This document shows positions 45,035 through 54,331 of a stretch of DNA of 64,000 nt, one piece after another. The position numbers were made by a program, and so were the translations under genes. This DNA is from Nitrospira sp. (GTDB lineage Bacteria; Nitrospirota; Nitrospiria; Nitrospirales; Nitrospiraceae), in contig CP126121.1 of NCBI GenBank assembly GCA_030123625.1, positions 970,179 to 1,034,178 of the forward strand, given 5' to 3'. Position 1 is the stretch's first letter, and every line of letters begins with the position of its first letter. The notes beneath the pieces are model-generated. The model ran no database searches. It saw only the letters and a list, made by a program, of their open reading frames with translations, and was not told where the DNA came from.

Positions 45035-45393
45035 TCCCCCACGGTACTCAGTTCCACGGAAAACTGCTTTTCACAGTGCGGACATTGAGTGTGAACCTGG
45101 CTGCGACCGTTTTCGTTGATCCGCCGATAGAAATCCTGGAGATAGGCCAAATCGGCGGCAAACAGCCCTTCCATCATTTTCGGATTGATATGGTCGAGCG
45201 TCCCGAGCTTCGTCACCACCCGAGAAAGGAGGATGATCAATAAATATCCGGGATTCGCATGCACTCGCGGGTCTTTCAATGGAATAATTTCGTCGTACGC
45301 CGTAGCCAGGCGCATCACTCCTTCTTTATGCATTCCTCCGGCGGCATCCACATAGCCCACCGGTAATGTGAATGGAAATTCGGTCTGCACCAT
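45016..45393 (-). CDS. Small eCIS protein with CPHC zinc motif, tail assembly chaperone-like
   Basis: A 125-residue protein: PFTLPVGYVDAAGGMHKEGV, RVHANPGYLLIILLSRVVTK, then LFAADLAYLQDFYRRINENG and a CPHC pair near residue 110. It corresponds in position and type to the small tail-assembly proteins encoded after tube 1 in eCIS and contractile phage loci. It overlaps the DUF6760-like frame by about 20 bp, in the arrangement used by phage tail-assembly chaperones. The tube gene ends 6 bp upstream. Confidence 0.75.
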   Translation of the reverse strand: MVQTEFPFTLPVGYVDAAGGMHKEGVMRLATAYDEIIPLKDPRVHANPGYLLIILLSRVVTKLGTLDHINPKMMEGLFAADLAYLQDFYRRINENGRSQVHTQCPHCEKQFSVELSTVGESGATP

Positions 45394-45399
45394 AGCGCC

Positions 45400-45834
45400 C
45401 TACGCCTTCTTCAACTCCTCATGAGTGATTTCCAAGGTTTCAACAGCCACCGCTGTCCCGGTCGCATTCAACGATGGGCCGGTCCATTTCGACGGCCATC
45501 CTCCCAAAAAGTTCCAACGAACCTTCTCGACGCCGGCTTCGTTCAGCAGAATGATCGATCCGTTCTTCCGTTCCGTCTTGCCGTCGATAACGGTCTTGCG
45601 CCATTTCCACAGCTCATCGGAGTCCGTGATCCCACGTTTGAGCGTGAGAGCAGTATATTTATTCAGCCCGCTCAACTTTCGCACATGATTAGGATCGGTA
45701 CCTTCGCGATAATCGACGGGGTCCGTGCTGGAATCCAAGCCACCACACTCTTGAAAGCCCGCTTGAGTAATCCCATCGATCTCGACCATAAAATTAAAGT
45801 CACGATAGGGATCTGTTCTTGCTCCTGTCGCCAT
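45400..45834 (-). CDS. eCIS inner tube protein 1 (Afp1-like)
   Basis: A 144-residue tube subunit: DPYRDFNFMVEIDGITQAGF, ECGGLDSSTDPVDYREG, LSGLNKYTALTLKRGITDSD, and RWNFLGGWPSKWTGPSLNAT. This is the gp19/Hcp-like family, paralogous to tube 2. I use ATG 45834, which is preceded by AAGGAGG; an in-frame upstream start would extend into the sheath spacer. It should form most of the inner tube. Confidence 0.92.
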   Translation of the reverse strand: MATGARTDPYRDFNFMVEIDGITQAGFQECGGLDSSTDPVDYREGTDPNHVRKLSGLNKYTALTLKRGITDSDELWKWRKTVIDGKTERKNGSIILLNEAGVEKVRWNFLGGWPSKWTGPSLNATGTAVAVETLEITHEELKKA

Positions 45835-45875
45835 AAGGACCTCCTTATCCGATTGATTGCGGTTGCCGACCACCG

Positions 45876-47057
45876 CTACGTAAGCTCTACATCTCTCGGC
45901 AGCTCTCTGCTCCCAAGACGATGAACAATCCGCAAGACAACAAACTCAGCGGGAGACCTCGGCGCCAATCCCATTTCTGTGACGACCATTCCCGCTTCAC
46001 GAACATCGGGCGGGTTGGTTTCCTCATCACATTTGATATAAAAGGCTTCTTCCACCGTGTGTCCTCGAAGCCCACCGGCACGCCATACACCGACTAAATA
46101 GGCTCTGAGCTCCCGCCCTATACGTACCCACAAACGCCGGTCGTTGGTCTCAAACGTGGCCCATGTCATATTCCGATCGATCCAACGGCGCACGGTAAGG
46201 ATCAGCCGGCGCACGTTGATATACCGCCAATTGGGATCCCGGCTGAGTGTACGCGCACCCCAGACACGAATCCCTCGGCCGGGAAATGCACGCATGACAT
46301 TGACGCCTTCTGGATTGAGTTCATCTTGCACCCGATTGTCCACAGGAATTTCGACATCCAGCACACCCAATATTTCCTCGTTCGCCGGCGCCTTAAACAC
46401 CCCGACTTTGGCATCGGTCTGCGCCACGATGCCTGCAATGTGCCCACAAGGAGGCACAAGCCGTCCATTCGATGCTTTGAGCCAGGGGTAATACAAGGCC
46501 CCGTTGATCGGCTCTGCCTGTCCCACTCCAAGAGCATGCCGTTGGGCGAGTATCCCGACGTCCGTCGCCCCATCCTGCAACGAATCCAACAGTGCCAGTC
46601 GGTTGCCATGCGTCGCGCAGTGGATCAACGCGTCGGATTGAACCCGCATCACGGCCTGTGCGTCCAGCCGGGCATTCGGCCGTTGCAACAGCATGGCATC
46701 AGGCACTGCGACGAGATCGAGATCATTCAAGGGCGATAACGCCTTGATGGCATCCTTCAACGACCCCTCCCGATCTTTTTTCAGATCGGGGTCCGCGAGC
46801 ACCACATAACAACGAAGGCCTCCGTTTTGAAAGAACCCCGACACGGCATCAGCTACATAGCTGCCGGCTTGGCCATCAGGCTGCGTGACGAATTCGGCCC
46901 GGCGGTGGATGGAGAAGGGAACATTAATGGTGATTCCCTTCTTCACCCGCGCATCCGCAAAGCCGACAAACCCCGGGACACCGGTCGGCAGTTTCGCTTC
47001 CGGCTTAAGAAAGACCTCTTCCCGATAAACCCCAGGACTTTGATAGAGCGATGTCAT
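45876..47057 (-). CDS. eCIS contractile sheath protein (smaller)
   Basis: A 393-residue tail sheath protein. The N terminus SLYQSPGVYREEVFLKPEAK and GVPGFVGFAD, the middle PPCGHIAGIVAQTDAKVGVF, ANEEILGVLDVEIP and GIRVWGARTLSRDPNWRYIN, and the C-terminal FYIKCDEETNPPDVREAGMV with the RIVHRLG strand are sheath hallmarks. The C-terminal and N-terminal strands form the mesh between subunits. Two sheath paralogues are normal for Afp-type systems (Afp2-4), where one forms a specialised ring. Confidence 0.92.
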   Translation of the reverse strand: MTSLYQSPGVYREEVFLKPEAKLPTGVPGFVGFADARVKKGITINVPFSIHRRAEFVTQPDGQAGSYVADAVSGFFQNGGLRCYVVLADPDLKKDREGSLKDAIKALSPLNDLDLVAVPDAMLLQRPNARLDAQAVMRVQSDALIHCATHGNRLALLDSLQDGATDVGILAQRHALGVGQAEPINGALYYPWLKASNGRLVPPCGHIAGIVAQTDAKVGVFKAPANEEILGVLDVEIPVDNRVQDELNPEGVNVMRAFPGRGIRVWGARTLSRDPNWRYINVRRLILTVRRWIDRNMTWATFETNDRRLWVRIGRELRAYLVGVWRAGGLRGHTVEEAFYIKCDEETNPPDVREAGMVVTEMGLAPRSPAEFVVLRIVHRLGSRELPRDVELT

Positions 47058-47070
47058 CCGAGATTCCGCC

Positions 47071-48315
47071 TTATTTGCCTTGAGCGGCCGCTTGGCTGAT
47101 GCGGAAAATCACAAACTCCGCCGGACGGACGATGGCCACGCCGATTTCCGTCACGACTTGACCCAGTTCACGCAGCTCGGGGGGATTGGTCTCCGCATCG
47201 CATTTGACATAAAATGCTTGCTCCGGTGTCGTTCCGAACAGCGCCCCTGAACGCCAAACATTCGTCAAAAAGGCCGAGACATTCCGGGTGATCTTCTGCC
47301 ACATCGCAGGGGTGTTCGGCTCAAACACAACCCATTGCGTTCCCTCACCAATGGATTTCCGCAGGAACAACAAGGTTCGCCGCACACTGATATACTTCAG
47401 GTCCGCATTCGCGTCTCCGCCCACCGTTCGCCCTCCCCACACCACAATGTTGTCGTTGAGCGAGCGAATGCAATTGACGCCTTTGGGATTCAACCCGTCT
47501 TGATCGGCCTTGCTCAATGGCTGCGTGACGTTGAGCGCGCCGAGAATGGCCTCATTGGCCGGTGTCTTGTGGACGCCACGTTGCGTGTCCACACGCGCAT
47601 AGATACCAGCCAAATGCCCGCTGGGCGGAACCGCCAAGGCTCCATCCTCATTAGGCTTCTGCAATTTGGTGGCAGGATCGAACACCTGAATCCAAGGGAA
47701 ATACCAGGCCGCAAAATCGGTTTTCTTCGGCATCAGGCCGGCATCAGCAGCTGTCTTCGTCAACTTCGTTAAATCATCGGTGCTCGACGGGCCATCGAGA
47801 ACGGCAAACCGATCAGCCGTTTGAGAACAGTGTGAGACGATCTTGTCGCGCGAGGAATCGTCGGTTATACCCGGAGCAGCCACAAGCGCGATTTCGTCGA
47901 TTGTCGAAAAGGCTCGCAGCGCATCATCCAGTTCCGTGCTATCCTTGATCCGCACGACAAAACAGCGGCTTCCTCCATTGTTGAAAAACCCGTACACCGC
48001 ATGCGCCAAACGCTGGTGCCCCTCGTCGATCATAGGATTCGGATCGTTTGTCTTGGCAACAGCTGAATCACCCACCAGACCGCCGAATGCTTGCGTGAAC
48101 TGCGTCCAGTTGGTAATGAGCTTCGGCATCTTGCTCAACGTCGGCAAAGAGAAGTCAACGAACTTGGTCGCGGGCGCTTCGTCTTCGGCGACGAGATGAA
48201 TTTTGTCCGGCACGATCCCGATAAAACCGGCTGTACTCGTGCTCACACCGGCGATCGCCTTAATGGCCGACGGCACTTCTTCAACATACACACCTGGTGA
48301 GAGATAGCTGGGCAT
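47071..48315 (-). CDS. eCIS contractile sheath protein (larger)
   Basis: A 414-residue sheath paralogue: SYLSPGVYVEEVPSAIKAIA, TAGFIGIVPDK, YGFFNNGGSRCFVVR, AVPPSGHLAGIYARVDTQRG, ANEAILGALNVTQPLS, NDNIVVWGGRTVGGDANADL, FYVKCDAETNPPELRELGQV and a final VIFRISQ strand. It is first of the two sheath genes to be transcribed and lies 26 bp after the DUF4255 gene. Presumably the main sheath subunit. Confidence 0.92.
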   Translation of the reverse strand: MPSYLSPGVYVEEVPSAIKAIAGVSTSTAGFIGIVPDKIHLVAEDEAPATKFVDFSLPTLSKMPKLITNWTQFTQAFGGLVGDSAVAKTNDPNPMIDEGHQRLAHAVYGFFNNGGSRCFVVRIKDSTELDDALRAFSTIDEIALVAAPGITDDSSRDKIVSHCSQTADRFAVLDGPSSTDDLTKLTKTAADAGLMPKKTDFAAWYFPWIQVFDPATKLQKPNEDGALAVPPSGHLAGIYARVDTQRGVHKTPANEAILGALNVTQPLSKADQDGLNPKGVNCIRSLNDNIVVWGGRTVGGDANADLKYISVRRTLLFLRKSIGEGTQWVVFEPNTPAMWQKITRNVSAFLTNVWRSGALFGTTPEQAFYVKCDAETNPPELRELGQVVTEIGVAIVRPAEFVIFRISQAAAQGK

Positions 48316-48341
48316 AGGTGTCCTCCTTGTAGGCCTATCAA

Positions 48342-49190
48342 CTATGTCAATCGCACGTCGTAATTGCTCTGAGTCGATGCCGGAACCGTAATACCGACTT
48401 GTTTTATTGCCGCATCTTTTTGAACGCGCAAGGTATACGCGCCCGCCTGCATCATTCTGATGTGATATCGCCCGTCGACATCCGTGGTCGCGGCCATATT
48501 ACTTTCGACAAGCACGATCGTCGCGTCGGTCACAGGGCCGCCTGTCGCATCTGTTACCCGCCCGCTGACACTGAAGAATTCGAGTCGAGTGGCCGGCTTC
48601 ACTTCCTCTGCTTCGAGAGATGCCCGCTCACCCAGGTGAACCACTTCGGTCATCACAAGGGGGGCGGTTACCGGCATGAACGGTTGCATCGCAATCGTGA
48701 CCGTTACCGTGATGGATGGCCGGAGGTGACTCCCAATCGCTGCCCAAAATTCATGAGGGTCTTTCAACCCGGCGGGTTGTGCGGTGACCATCGGTAGCGG
48801 CGGCTCTTGCCCGACAAGACTTCCCTGCAATAAAGAGGCGGGAATCGTCGGATATTGTGAAAGCGCCATCAATACCTGGCTGAGTATCCGGTGCTCCTGC
48901 AGCGCCGGTTCTTCTCCCCCGACGGGCCATGCCGTGATGAGATAGGAACAGGCCACGCGCTTGGGTGACCGAGCCATGGTCGCCTGCCCATTGTTCCGCT
49001 CGATGATCGGTTCGTTGCTCCGTAGCTCCAGGTTCTCGCGAATATCGTAGAGAAAGACATCCACCGTCAGCTGCGTGGGAGCAAACGGCGACGCCGGGTG
49101 GTCGAAGACGACTCGTGCCGTCTTTAAGGGTTCCGGAAGATTCGGATCTTCCAAAATCTTTTTCAATGTCAGGCTCAAATCACGAATCAT
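48342..49190 (-). CDS. DUF4255 tail-terminator-like protein with carboxypeptidase-regulatory domain
   Basis: A 282-residue protein. Residues 1-190 match DUF4255 (MIRDLSLTLKKILEDP, VDVFLYDIRENLELRSNEPI, VACSYLITAWPVG), the family of Afp16, which caps the distal end of tube and sheath. The last 80 residues (VSGRVTDATGGPVTDATIVL, VDGRYHIRMMQAGAYTLRVQ) form an Ig-like carboxypeptidase-regulatory domain not found in Afp16. I use ATG 49190; the ATPase gene ends 11 bp inside it. The extra domain may decorate the tip of the particle or help anchor it. Confidence 0.85.
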   Translation of the reverse strand: MIRDLSLTLKKILEDPNLPEPLKTARVVFDHPASPFAPTQLTVDVFLYDIRENLELRSNEPIIERNNGQATMARSPKRVACSYLITAWPVGGEEPALQEHRILSQVLMALSQYPTIPASLLQGSLVGQEPPLPMVTAQPAGLKDPHEFWAAIGSHLRPSITVTVTIAMQPFMPVTAPLVMTEVVHLGERASLEAEEVKPATRLEFFSVSGRVTDATGGPVTDATIVLVESNMAATTDVDGRYHIRMMQAGAYTLRVQKDAAIKQVGITVPASTQSNYDVRLT

Positions 49191-51471
49191 GCTGCGATGC
49201 AACTCCCGGCTCGCTCCACACTGCATCATTCCACATTCGACCTACCTTTTGATGCTCACGCCGGGCTGCTCGTATAAGGTGGGACATCCTGATCATCCCG
49301 CCGTCGCCCGCGGCATAGAAGGCGGCGGCCAGTGCGATATTCTTGATATTCCCGCCTGCCAGCCTGACCTCCCGTGCCAGCAAGGACAAGTCCACGTCAT
49401 CTGCCAGCGGTGCTTCGCGCGGGAACATGATTTCCCAGATGTGTCGGCGATGCATCTCATCGGGAAAAGGAAATTCCACTATCATCTGCATTCGCCGGAC
49501 AAAAGCCTCGTCCATATGCTGACGCACATTGGTGGCAAGGACGGCGACACCCTCGTATTCTTCCATTTTTTGCAGGAGATAGCCGACTTCAATATTGGCA
49601 TACCGATCATGCGAATCCCGGACTTCCGTTCGCTTGCCGAAAAGCGCATCGGCTTCATCGAAAAATAAGATCGCATCGGTGCGTTGGGCGGCGGCAAAAA
49701 TCCGATCAAGGTGTTTTTCCGTTTCTCCGATGTATTTGCTGACCACTCGTGAAAGATCGATCTTGTATAAGGGGAGATGGAGTTCCTTGGCGATAATTTC
49801 TGCCGCCATTGTCTTCCCTGTCCCCGGCGGGCCTGAGAACATGACATTCAGGCCCTTGCCCACCGAGAGCTTGCGATCGAACCCCCACTCGCCAAAGACG
49901 ATATGCCGATGCCGAGCCTGCTCGGAAATTTCTTTCAATTGCGTCAATTGATCCGGCGGCAACACGATGTCGCCCAAGGTATATTTCACATTGACCTTCC
50001 GCACCAGCTTCGCCAAATCCTGCCCGGACTGCGCGCAGGCGGCTGCAAAGACCTCCGCCACCGTAGCGTGGGACCTGTGGGAAGAAGGCTGAGCATCCTC
50101 TGATCGGACCGCGGTCCGCCATCGGGCGGCATTGGAAGCCGTTACCACTGCATCCGAGATCTGATCGGGCATCAACCGGAACCGGCTTGCCAACGCATCC
50201 AGATCAGAGGCATCGAGTGGAATGCCGGCAATCTCCAAATTGTGGCTCCAATAGGCACGACGTTGGGCAAAGCCCGGTATTCCGACTGGGACAGCAATCA
50301 CACCGGCTAGACCGCTCCCGGAAGACATCCAGGCCTCGCCTCCCGTCAGCATCGTCAGGCCTTCAGCTTGGGCAAGCACCTCCATAAACCGCTGGTACTG
50401 AAGGATCCGGTCCGGCGCACGGAGTGCATCTACGCCGTCAATGCAGAGAATCGCCTCGCGCAGCATCGCGTCGCGCAACGCCAGTTTAAACAGTTGTTCA
50501 AAATCCGCTCCAGACTCCAGAGCCCTCGTCACATCCAGCACCAACAGCGAGGCCCCCATGCAACCGACCAAACCCTCAACGATGCGAAGCGTCCAGGCAC
50601 CGTCGGGCCCATGGAAATAGAGCTTGACGGGCCGCTGGACATCGAGCGACCGGCGAATCATCTCCAAGAGCGCCTGTTGATGTGCGGCCTCTTCCGGCAT
50701 GTCCGCCTGTGAACCGGCTCGAAAGGCTCTCTCTGTGAGAATTCGGCAATAGGGAGCCAGCCGTGGGTCCAGGCATTCTTGACCCAGCAAGCAATCGATG
50801 ATCTGTTCATCGACTTTCAAGTAGTGGCTTAGCAGAGGCGGTTGAGGTTGATTCGGATCCGGGATCAATCGGAGCAGATTGTGGCGGAGCAGCGGAGCGG
50901 TAGATGAGAAATGCTCCCGCCGCGTGAGCTTGTCTTGGACGGTGACACAGAGGAGATTTAATGCGAGGTCAACGGTCGGACGGCGTCGACTGACGTCGTC
51001 CTGCAGATAGGCGTATAGTTTCTCGTAACGCAGATCGAACTCCGGTGCCAATGCGATAAACACGACGGCGATATCGAAGGAGGAGAGGCGACAGGCTTTC
51101 GCCAATCGAGAGAAACGGGAAGGCAGCGGCAACTGCTCTGGAAACGTCTGAGACCCATTGTGCCCGAACAGCGGCTGGCCGGGTCGCTGGCCAAGGAGTC
51201 GATCAACGTCACGTGGCGTGATGTAAAGGCCCCGATAGGAGTCGTGGGCTGATTCCATCCCATAGACCGCCTGTCCGGCCATCAGCGCACACCGAATGCG
51301 TTCATCCACCCAATTGAGCCAAGGGAGCAACTGAGAGATGGCATCCGGCTCGTTTAACGAAGACCGGTTTGAGCCGGCGGTTTCCCTGGATCCTACGGCG
51401 TGGGAGTTCGACTCGCCGGCGCTCGGATAAGAAGACTCACTTTTCGAATCGTTGCGGATCATCTGTGCCAT
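49180..51471 (-). CDS. eCIS AAA+ ATPase (Afp15-like)
   Basis: A 763-residue AAA+ protein. A degenerate first AAA domain (FHGPDGAWTLRIVEG near 287-300, with no GKT) is followed by an active one with Walker A GPPGTGKT at 547-554 and Walker B AILFFDEADALFG near 605, then the arginine-finger region AFVRRMQMIVEFPFPDE. Afp15-type ATPases are needed for particle assembly or remodelling. It is the first gene of the locus, with about 900 bp of gene-free DNA upstream that should hold the promoter. Confidence 0.9.
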   Translation of the reverse strand: MAQMIRNDSKSESSYPSAGESNSHAVGSRETAGSNRSSLNEPDAISQLLPWLNWVDERIRCALMAGQAVYGMESAHDSYRGLYITPRDVDRLLGQRPGQPLFGHNGSQTFPEQLPLPSRFSRLAKACRLSSFDIAVVFIALAPEFDLRYEKLYAYLQDDVSRRRPTVDLALNLLCVTVQDKLTRREHFSSTAPLLRHNLLRLIPDPNQPQPPLLSHYLKVDEQIIDCLLGQECLDPRLAPYCRILTERAFRAGSQADMPEEAAHQQALLEMIRRSLDVQRPVKLYFHGPDGAWTLRIVEGLVGCMGASLLVLDVTRALESGADFEQLFKLALRDAMLREAILCIDGVDALRAPDRILQYQRFMEVLAQAEGLTMLTGGEAWMSSGSGLAGVIAVPVGIPGFAQRRAYWSHNLEIAGIPLDASDLDALASRFRLMPDQISDAVVTASNAARWRTAVRSEDAQPSSHRSHATVAEVFAAACAQSGQDLAKLVRKVNVKYTLGDIVLPPDQLTQLKEISEQARHRHIVFGEWGFDRKLSVGKGLNVMFSGPPGTGKTMAAEIIAKELHLPLYKIDLSRVVSKYIGETEKHLDRIFAAAQRTDAILFFDEADALFGKRTEVRDSHDRYANIEVGYLLQKMEEYEGVAVLATNVRQHMDEAFVRRMQMIVEFPFPDEMHRRHIWEIMFPREAPLADDVDLSLLAREVRLAGGNIKNIALAAAFYAAGDGGMIRMSHLIRAARREHQKVGRMWNDAVWSEPGVASQHDS

Positions 51472-52380
51472 GGATGAAATAACCGAGACCGGCCCTTCGC
51501 CTCGTTCCTAAGCACATCGGCCATCATGGAGCAGGAAATCGAAGGCGTTATGGCCGATCTCAAAGTAGTTCGCACAGCGCCTCTCGAACCGGGCCTGAAT
51601 CCTGTCTATCATAAATCATCCTAATGGCATGTGCTTATAAGAAGTTTATCGTACCATGTCGATGGCTCAGACATCTGATCCACATTGCTCTTCCTCGACA
51701 GCACATTTAGTGCCAACCTTAATCTCTCCCATCGATCACCGCACGAGAAGTACATGAATGCCCTATCACAAGATCACAAATGGCATATGAATCCTCGTAT
51801 TGGTCTTGAGCTTGGCGAATTCGCAAAGGCGCTGTGTGCATAATCGCGCGTTCTGAAGAATGCTTAGAGTCACACACCAGACACAATTTCTCTCCTGGCG
51901 CCGAAACAAGATCAAAGCCGATGCCTCCCTCGCTCCTGCATCTGTGCTTTCAGAAGGTTTGCCGCTAATTCAATTATTTCAGAAGGTCGATTATTTCGAC
52001 ATTCGGCAGGAATCAGAACACTGTCTCAGGAGATGTGACCTTCCTTGAGCTGATCCTGGCACCCTGAATGGTGGGAGAGTCAAAAAAAATTGAGGCAAAA
52101 CTCTGAGATGTACGGGTCTATTTGTCACCTCTGTGTAAACTTGTCACACTCTCTCGCATGTCACGGTAATCTTTTCGATGTATGCAGTAATTGAATAATC
52201 TAAACAATAATACCTCCCGCTTCTAAATGTTATGCAATCGAGTTTTGTTAATTTCTAGTGGTTGTACCAGTGTTCGGGTATGTGGAGAAATGCTATGCTG
52301 ATTGTGGCCTTTTGGTTTGAACTATCGGATAGTGTAGCAAGAAGTATGTGTTCTGAAGCCTTACTTTGTGTGAGAGTACA
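51472..52380. promoter_or_regulatory. Gene-poor 0.9-kb region upstream of the eCIS operon
   Basis: No convincing gene lies here. The part from about 52080 to 52330 is strongly AT-rich (for example AAAAAAAATTGAGG and TATGCAGTAATTGAATAATC) compared with its surroundings. On the minus strand it is the only space available for the eCIS promoter, and on the plus strand for the small-protein gene at 52381. I cannot assign specific boxes. Confidence 0.4.
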
Positions 52381-52554
52381 ATGACTACAACTCAAGCTGC
52401 TGAACTACGAGTCAAGTGGAAACAGCAGCCGAATCCTCCTACGTGCGAACATTTAAATCTTGAATTGGAATGGAGTGAGGGCGGCTATCGAACCGGCAAT
52501 TACAACTGCATTGTGTGCGGACAGAACGTGGTGAAAACATGCGGACAATCATGA
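52381..52554 (+). CDS. Small CxxC protein
   Basis: A 57-residue protein starting MTTTQAAELRVKWKQQ. Cys23 and His25 (CEHLNLELEW), and later CIVCGQNVVKTC, provide a possible zinc-binding set. Similar short Cys-containing proteins occur as conserved hypotheticals in environmental bacteria. It stands alone; function unknown. Coding potential is supported by the regular Cys pattern. Confidence 0.6.
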   Translation: MTTTQAAELRVKWKQQPNPPTCEHLNLELEWSEGGYRTGNYNCIVCGQNVVKTCGQS

Positions 52555-52822
52555 GGCCCACGTCTGCTTTTCACTCCGACTATTCTCTGTCAGATCAATC
52601 TTACGGGTGTACTGCTTTGTCCTATGCCGAAGCGTTATGCTGCGCTTTTCAACCGCCGCGTCAGTGACTACCCTCTCGAATCGGCACACCTCTGCCCATC
52701 TACGACACGTCTCGCATTGAACCATGCGGAGCTTGTGATGACTTGGCTCAAGGCGGTATCCTGCTCCTAATTTGACGACGAAAGCTCAGCATCTCACTGG
52801 CTTCTACGCAAAGGGGGCGATC

Positions 52823-53362
52823 ATGCTCCTATGCAGCCTCTCCATGATTCTTCTCATGACCCTCGCTTCACCTGTCACGGCGGAAGAATCGGCCGCATGC
52901 TCCTTGCTCACATCCGGCGATATTGAGGCCGCGATCGATGGACAAGTGAGTGCGGCGGAACCGATGCAATTGGATGACATTCAAACAGAACCAAACAGGA
53001 CCATGGAGGTGTTCGGATGCATGTGGGGTCTCTCCGGGCATGCAGGCCAACTCACCATCACCTGGTTTCAAGGCCCACTGACTGATGAGGAGATCGCGCA
53101 GTTGATCAAGGTGAGCAAGAATAATCCGGACATAGACGACATGAAGAAGGCGGACTACAGGGAGGTATCAAAGGATTTTCCCAATGTTTGGTGCTCGACC
53201 TTTACACCTCCTGTCTCCGACAAGCGCGGCCTGCTGCTTTCGACCTGTGCCGGCGGAGTGAAGGGACAGGGTCTTTCGATGACGTTTAGCAGCCATACCA
53301 CGTCACTGACCATCGATCAGGCGAAAGCCCTATTAGATAAGGCGGGTGAACGTGCACGCTGA
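52823..53362 (+). CDS. Secreted hypothetical protein
   Basis: A 179-residue protein with a clear Sec signal peptide (MLLCSLSMILLMTLASPVTA, cleavage before EES). The start is ATG 52823, after AAAGGGGG. The mature part has four cysteines (CSLLTSGD, FGCMWG, VWCSTF, STCAGG), suggesting two disulfides, and a pattern reminiscent of periplasmic DUF3558-like or nitrate-related lipoproteins, but I do not assign a family. Its neighbours give no clue. Confidence 0.7.
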   Translation: MLLCSLSMILLMTLASPVTAEESAACSLLTSGDIEAAIDGQVSAAEPMQLDDIQTEPNRTMEVFGCMWGLSGHAGQLTITWFQGPLTDEEIAQLIKVSKNNPDIDDMKKADYREVSKDFPNVWCSTFTPPVSDKRGLLLSTCAGGVKGQGLSMTFSSHTTSLTIDQAKALLDKAGERAR

Positions 53363-53520
53363 CGGCATCACTGGCAAGCCTTTCTGTCCACCTCGTTAAA
53401 TGACGCGCCACGCCACTATCCACTGTTCTTCACTTTGGCAGGTACGGGAATGCGATTGTGCGGGCTTTAGCCTATAGTGTTATCGGTAGGCAACTGAAGG
53501 AAGCTCGACCAGCTGACGCG

Positions 53521-53952
53521 TCACGCAAATGGGTTGCGGATATCGAGAAAGGGAAACTTCTTGAAATCGGCATCGAATGTGTAGAGTCGTACATCGTGCT
53601 GCCGTAAGAGGGCGGCCACATGCGCGTCGGGAATAAGATTGCCGCGCACTTTTAGGTGTCCTGTCGCCTCCCGATAGGCCTGCAGAAACCCTTCCTCTTC
53701 TGTCAGGACACGCACCTGCGGGCACGCCAGAAGAGCTTCGATATTCCCCAAGGCCTCGTCGGGCGATAACGGGTTTTGGAAGATGCGCGGATGGGTCGCG
53801 ATGCGAAGGTATGCCATCACCACAGGACAGGTGAGACAGAACGGTTCAGGATCCGCAGCTCGGCGAGCCAGAAACTCACGCGCGGCTCTGTGCCGCGGAC
53901 TCGTCTGATCGGAAGCGTAGAGTAGAATGCTGGCATCGATCGAGTCGCTCAC
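53521..53952 (-). CDS. VapC-type PIN-domain toxin
   Basis: A 143-residue PIN ribonuclease: SIDASILLYASD (first Asp), DEALGNIEALL (Glu), NLIPDAHVAALLRQH (Asp) and TFDADFKKFPFLDI (Asp). Of the usual TA-family length. It overlaps the VapB stop by four bases and is the second gene of the pair. Confidence 0.88.
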   Translation of the reverse strand: MSDSIDASILLYASDQTSPRHRAAREFLARRAADPEPFCLTCPVVMAYLRIATHPRIFQNPLSPDEALGNIEALLACPQVRVLTEEEGFLQAYREATGHLKVRGNLIPDAHVAALLRQHDVRLYTFDADFKKFPFLDIRNPFA

Positions 53953-54188
53953 GGTCTCTGGTCATCAAGGACCGCGTACAGCGTATCCTTGTCTTCAAGA
54001 TCGAAACGCGCCCGCATGGATTTTGACGTCCAGCTCAACTCCATCTTCCCGCGCTTGCGGGTTCGGTGGGCCAACGCCTCTGCAAGGAGGTTAGAAACCA
54101 TCTGCCCGAGGGAACGTTTCTCCCGCTTTTGAAGCGCCTTGAGCTCCTTGAGAATGGGGGTATCGATGTCGAGCGTGGTTCGCGCCAT
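53949..54188 (-). CDS. VapB-type ribbon-helix-helix antitoxin
   Basis: A 79-residue antitoxin. ARTTLDIDTPILKELKALQK is the RHH DNA-binding strand and first helix, and RSLGQMVSNLLAEALA the second. The C-terminal tail (LSWTSKSMRARFDLEDKDTL) would wrap the PIN toxin encoded next. It likely autoregulates its own promoter just upstream. Confidence 0.88.
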   Translation of the reverse strand: MARTTLDIDTPILKELKALQKREKRSLGQMVSNLLAEALAHRTRKRGKMELSWTSKSMRARFDLEDKDTLYAVLDDQRP

Positions 54189-54331
54189 GATGCGTTGATG
54201 CTATATTATGACGCATCATCAGATATCAAACACATGAACCTAAGAGCTTTTCATTCAAACCGAGACGATTTCCTGCAGATGAATGGAAGGCCCGAGATGC
54301 ACTCCTCATCACGTCATCGTGCTGACATGCG

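Noticed and set aside
30086-51471. Prophage or type VI secretion interpretation of the contractile locus
   Set aside because: No capsid, terminase, portal, lysis or T6SS membrane-complex genes; DUF4255, an Afp15-like ATPase, two sheaths and a DUF4157 protein point to an eCIS.
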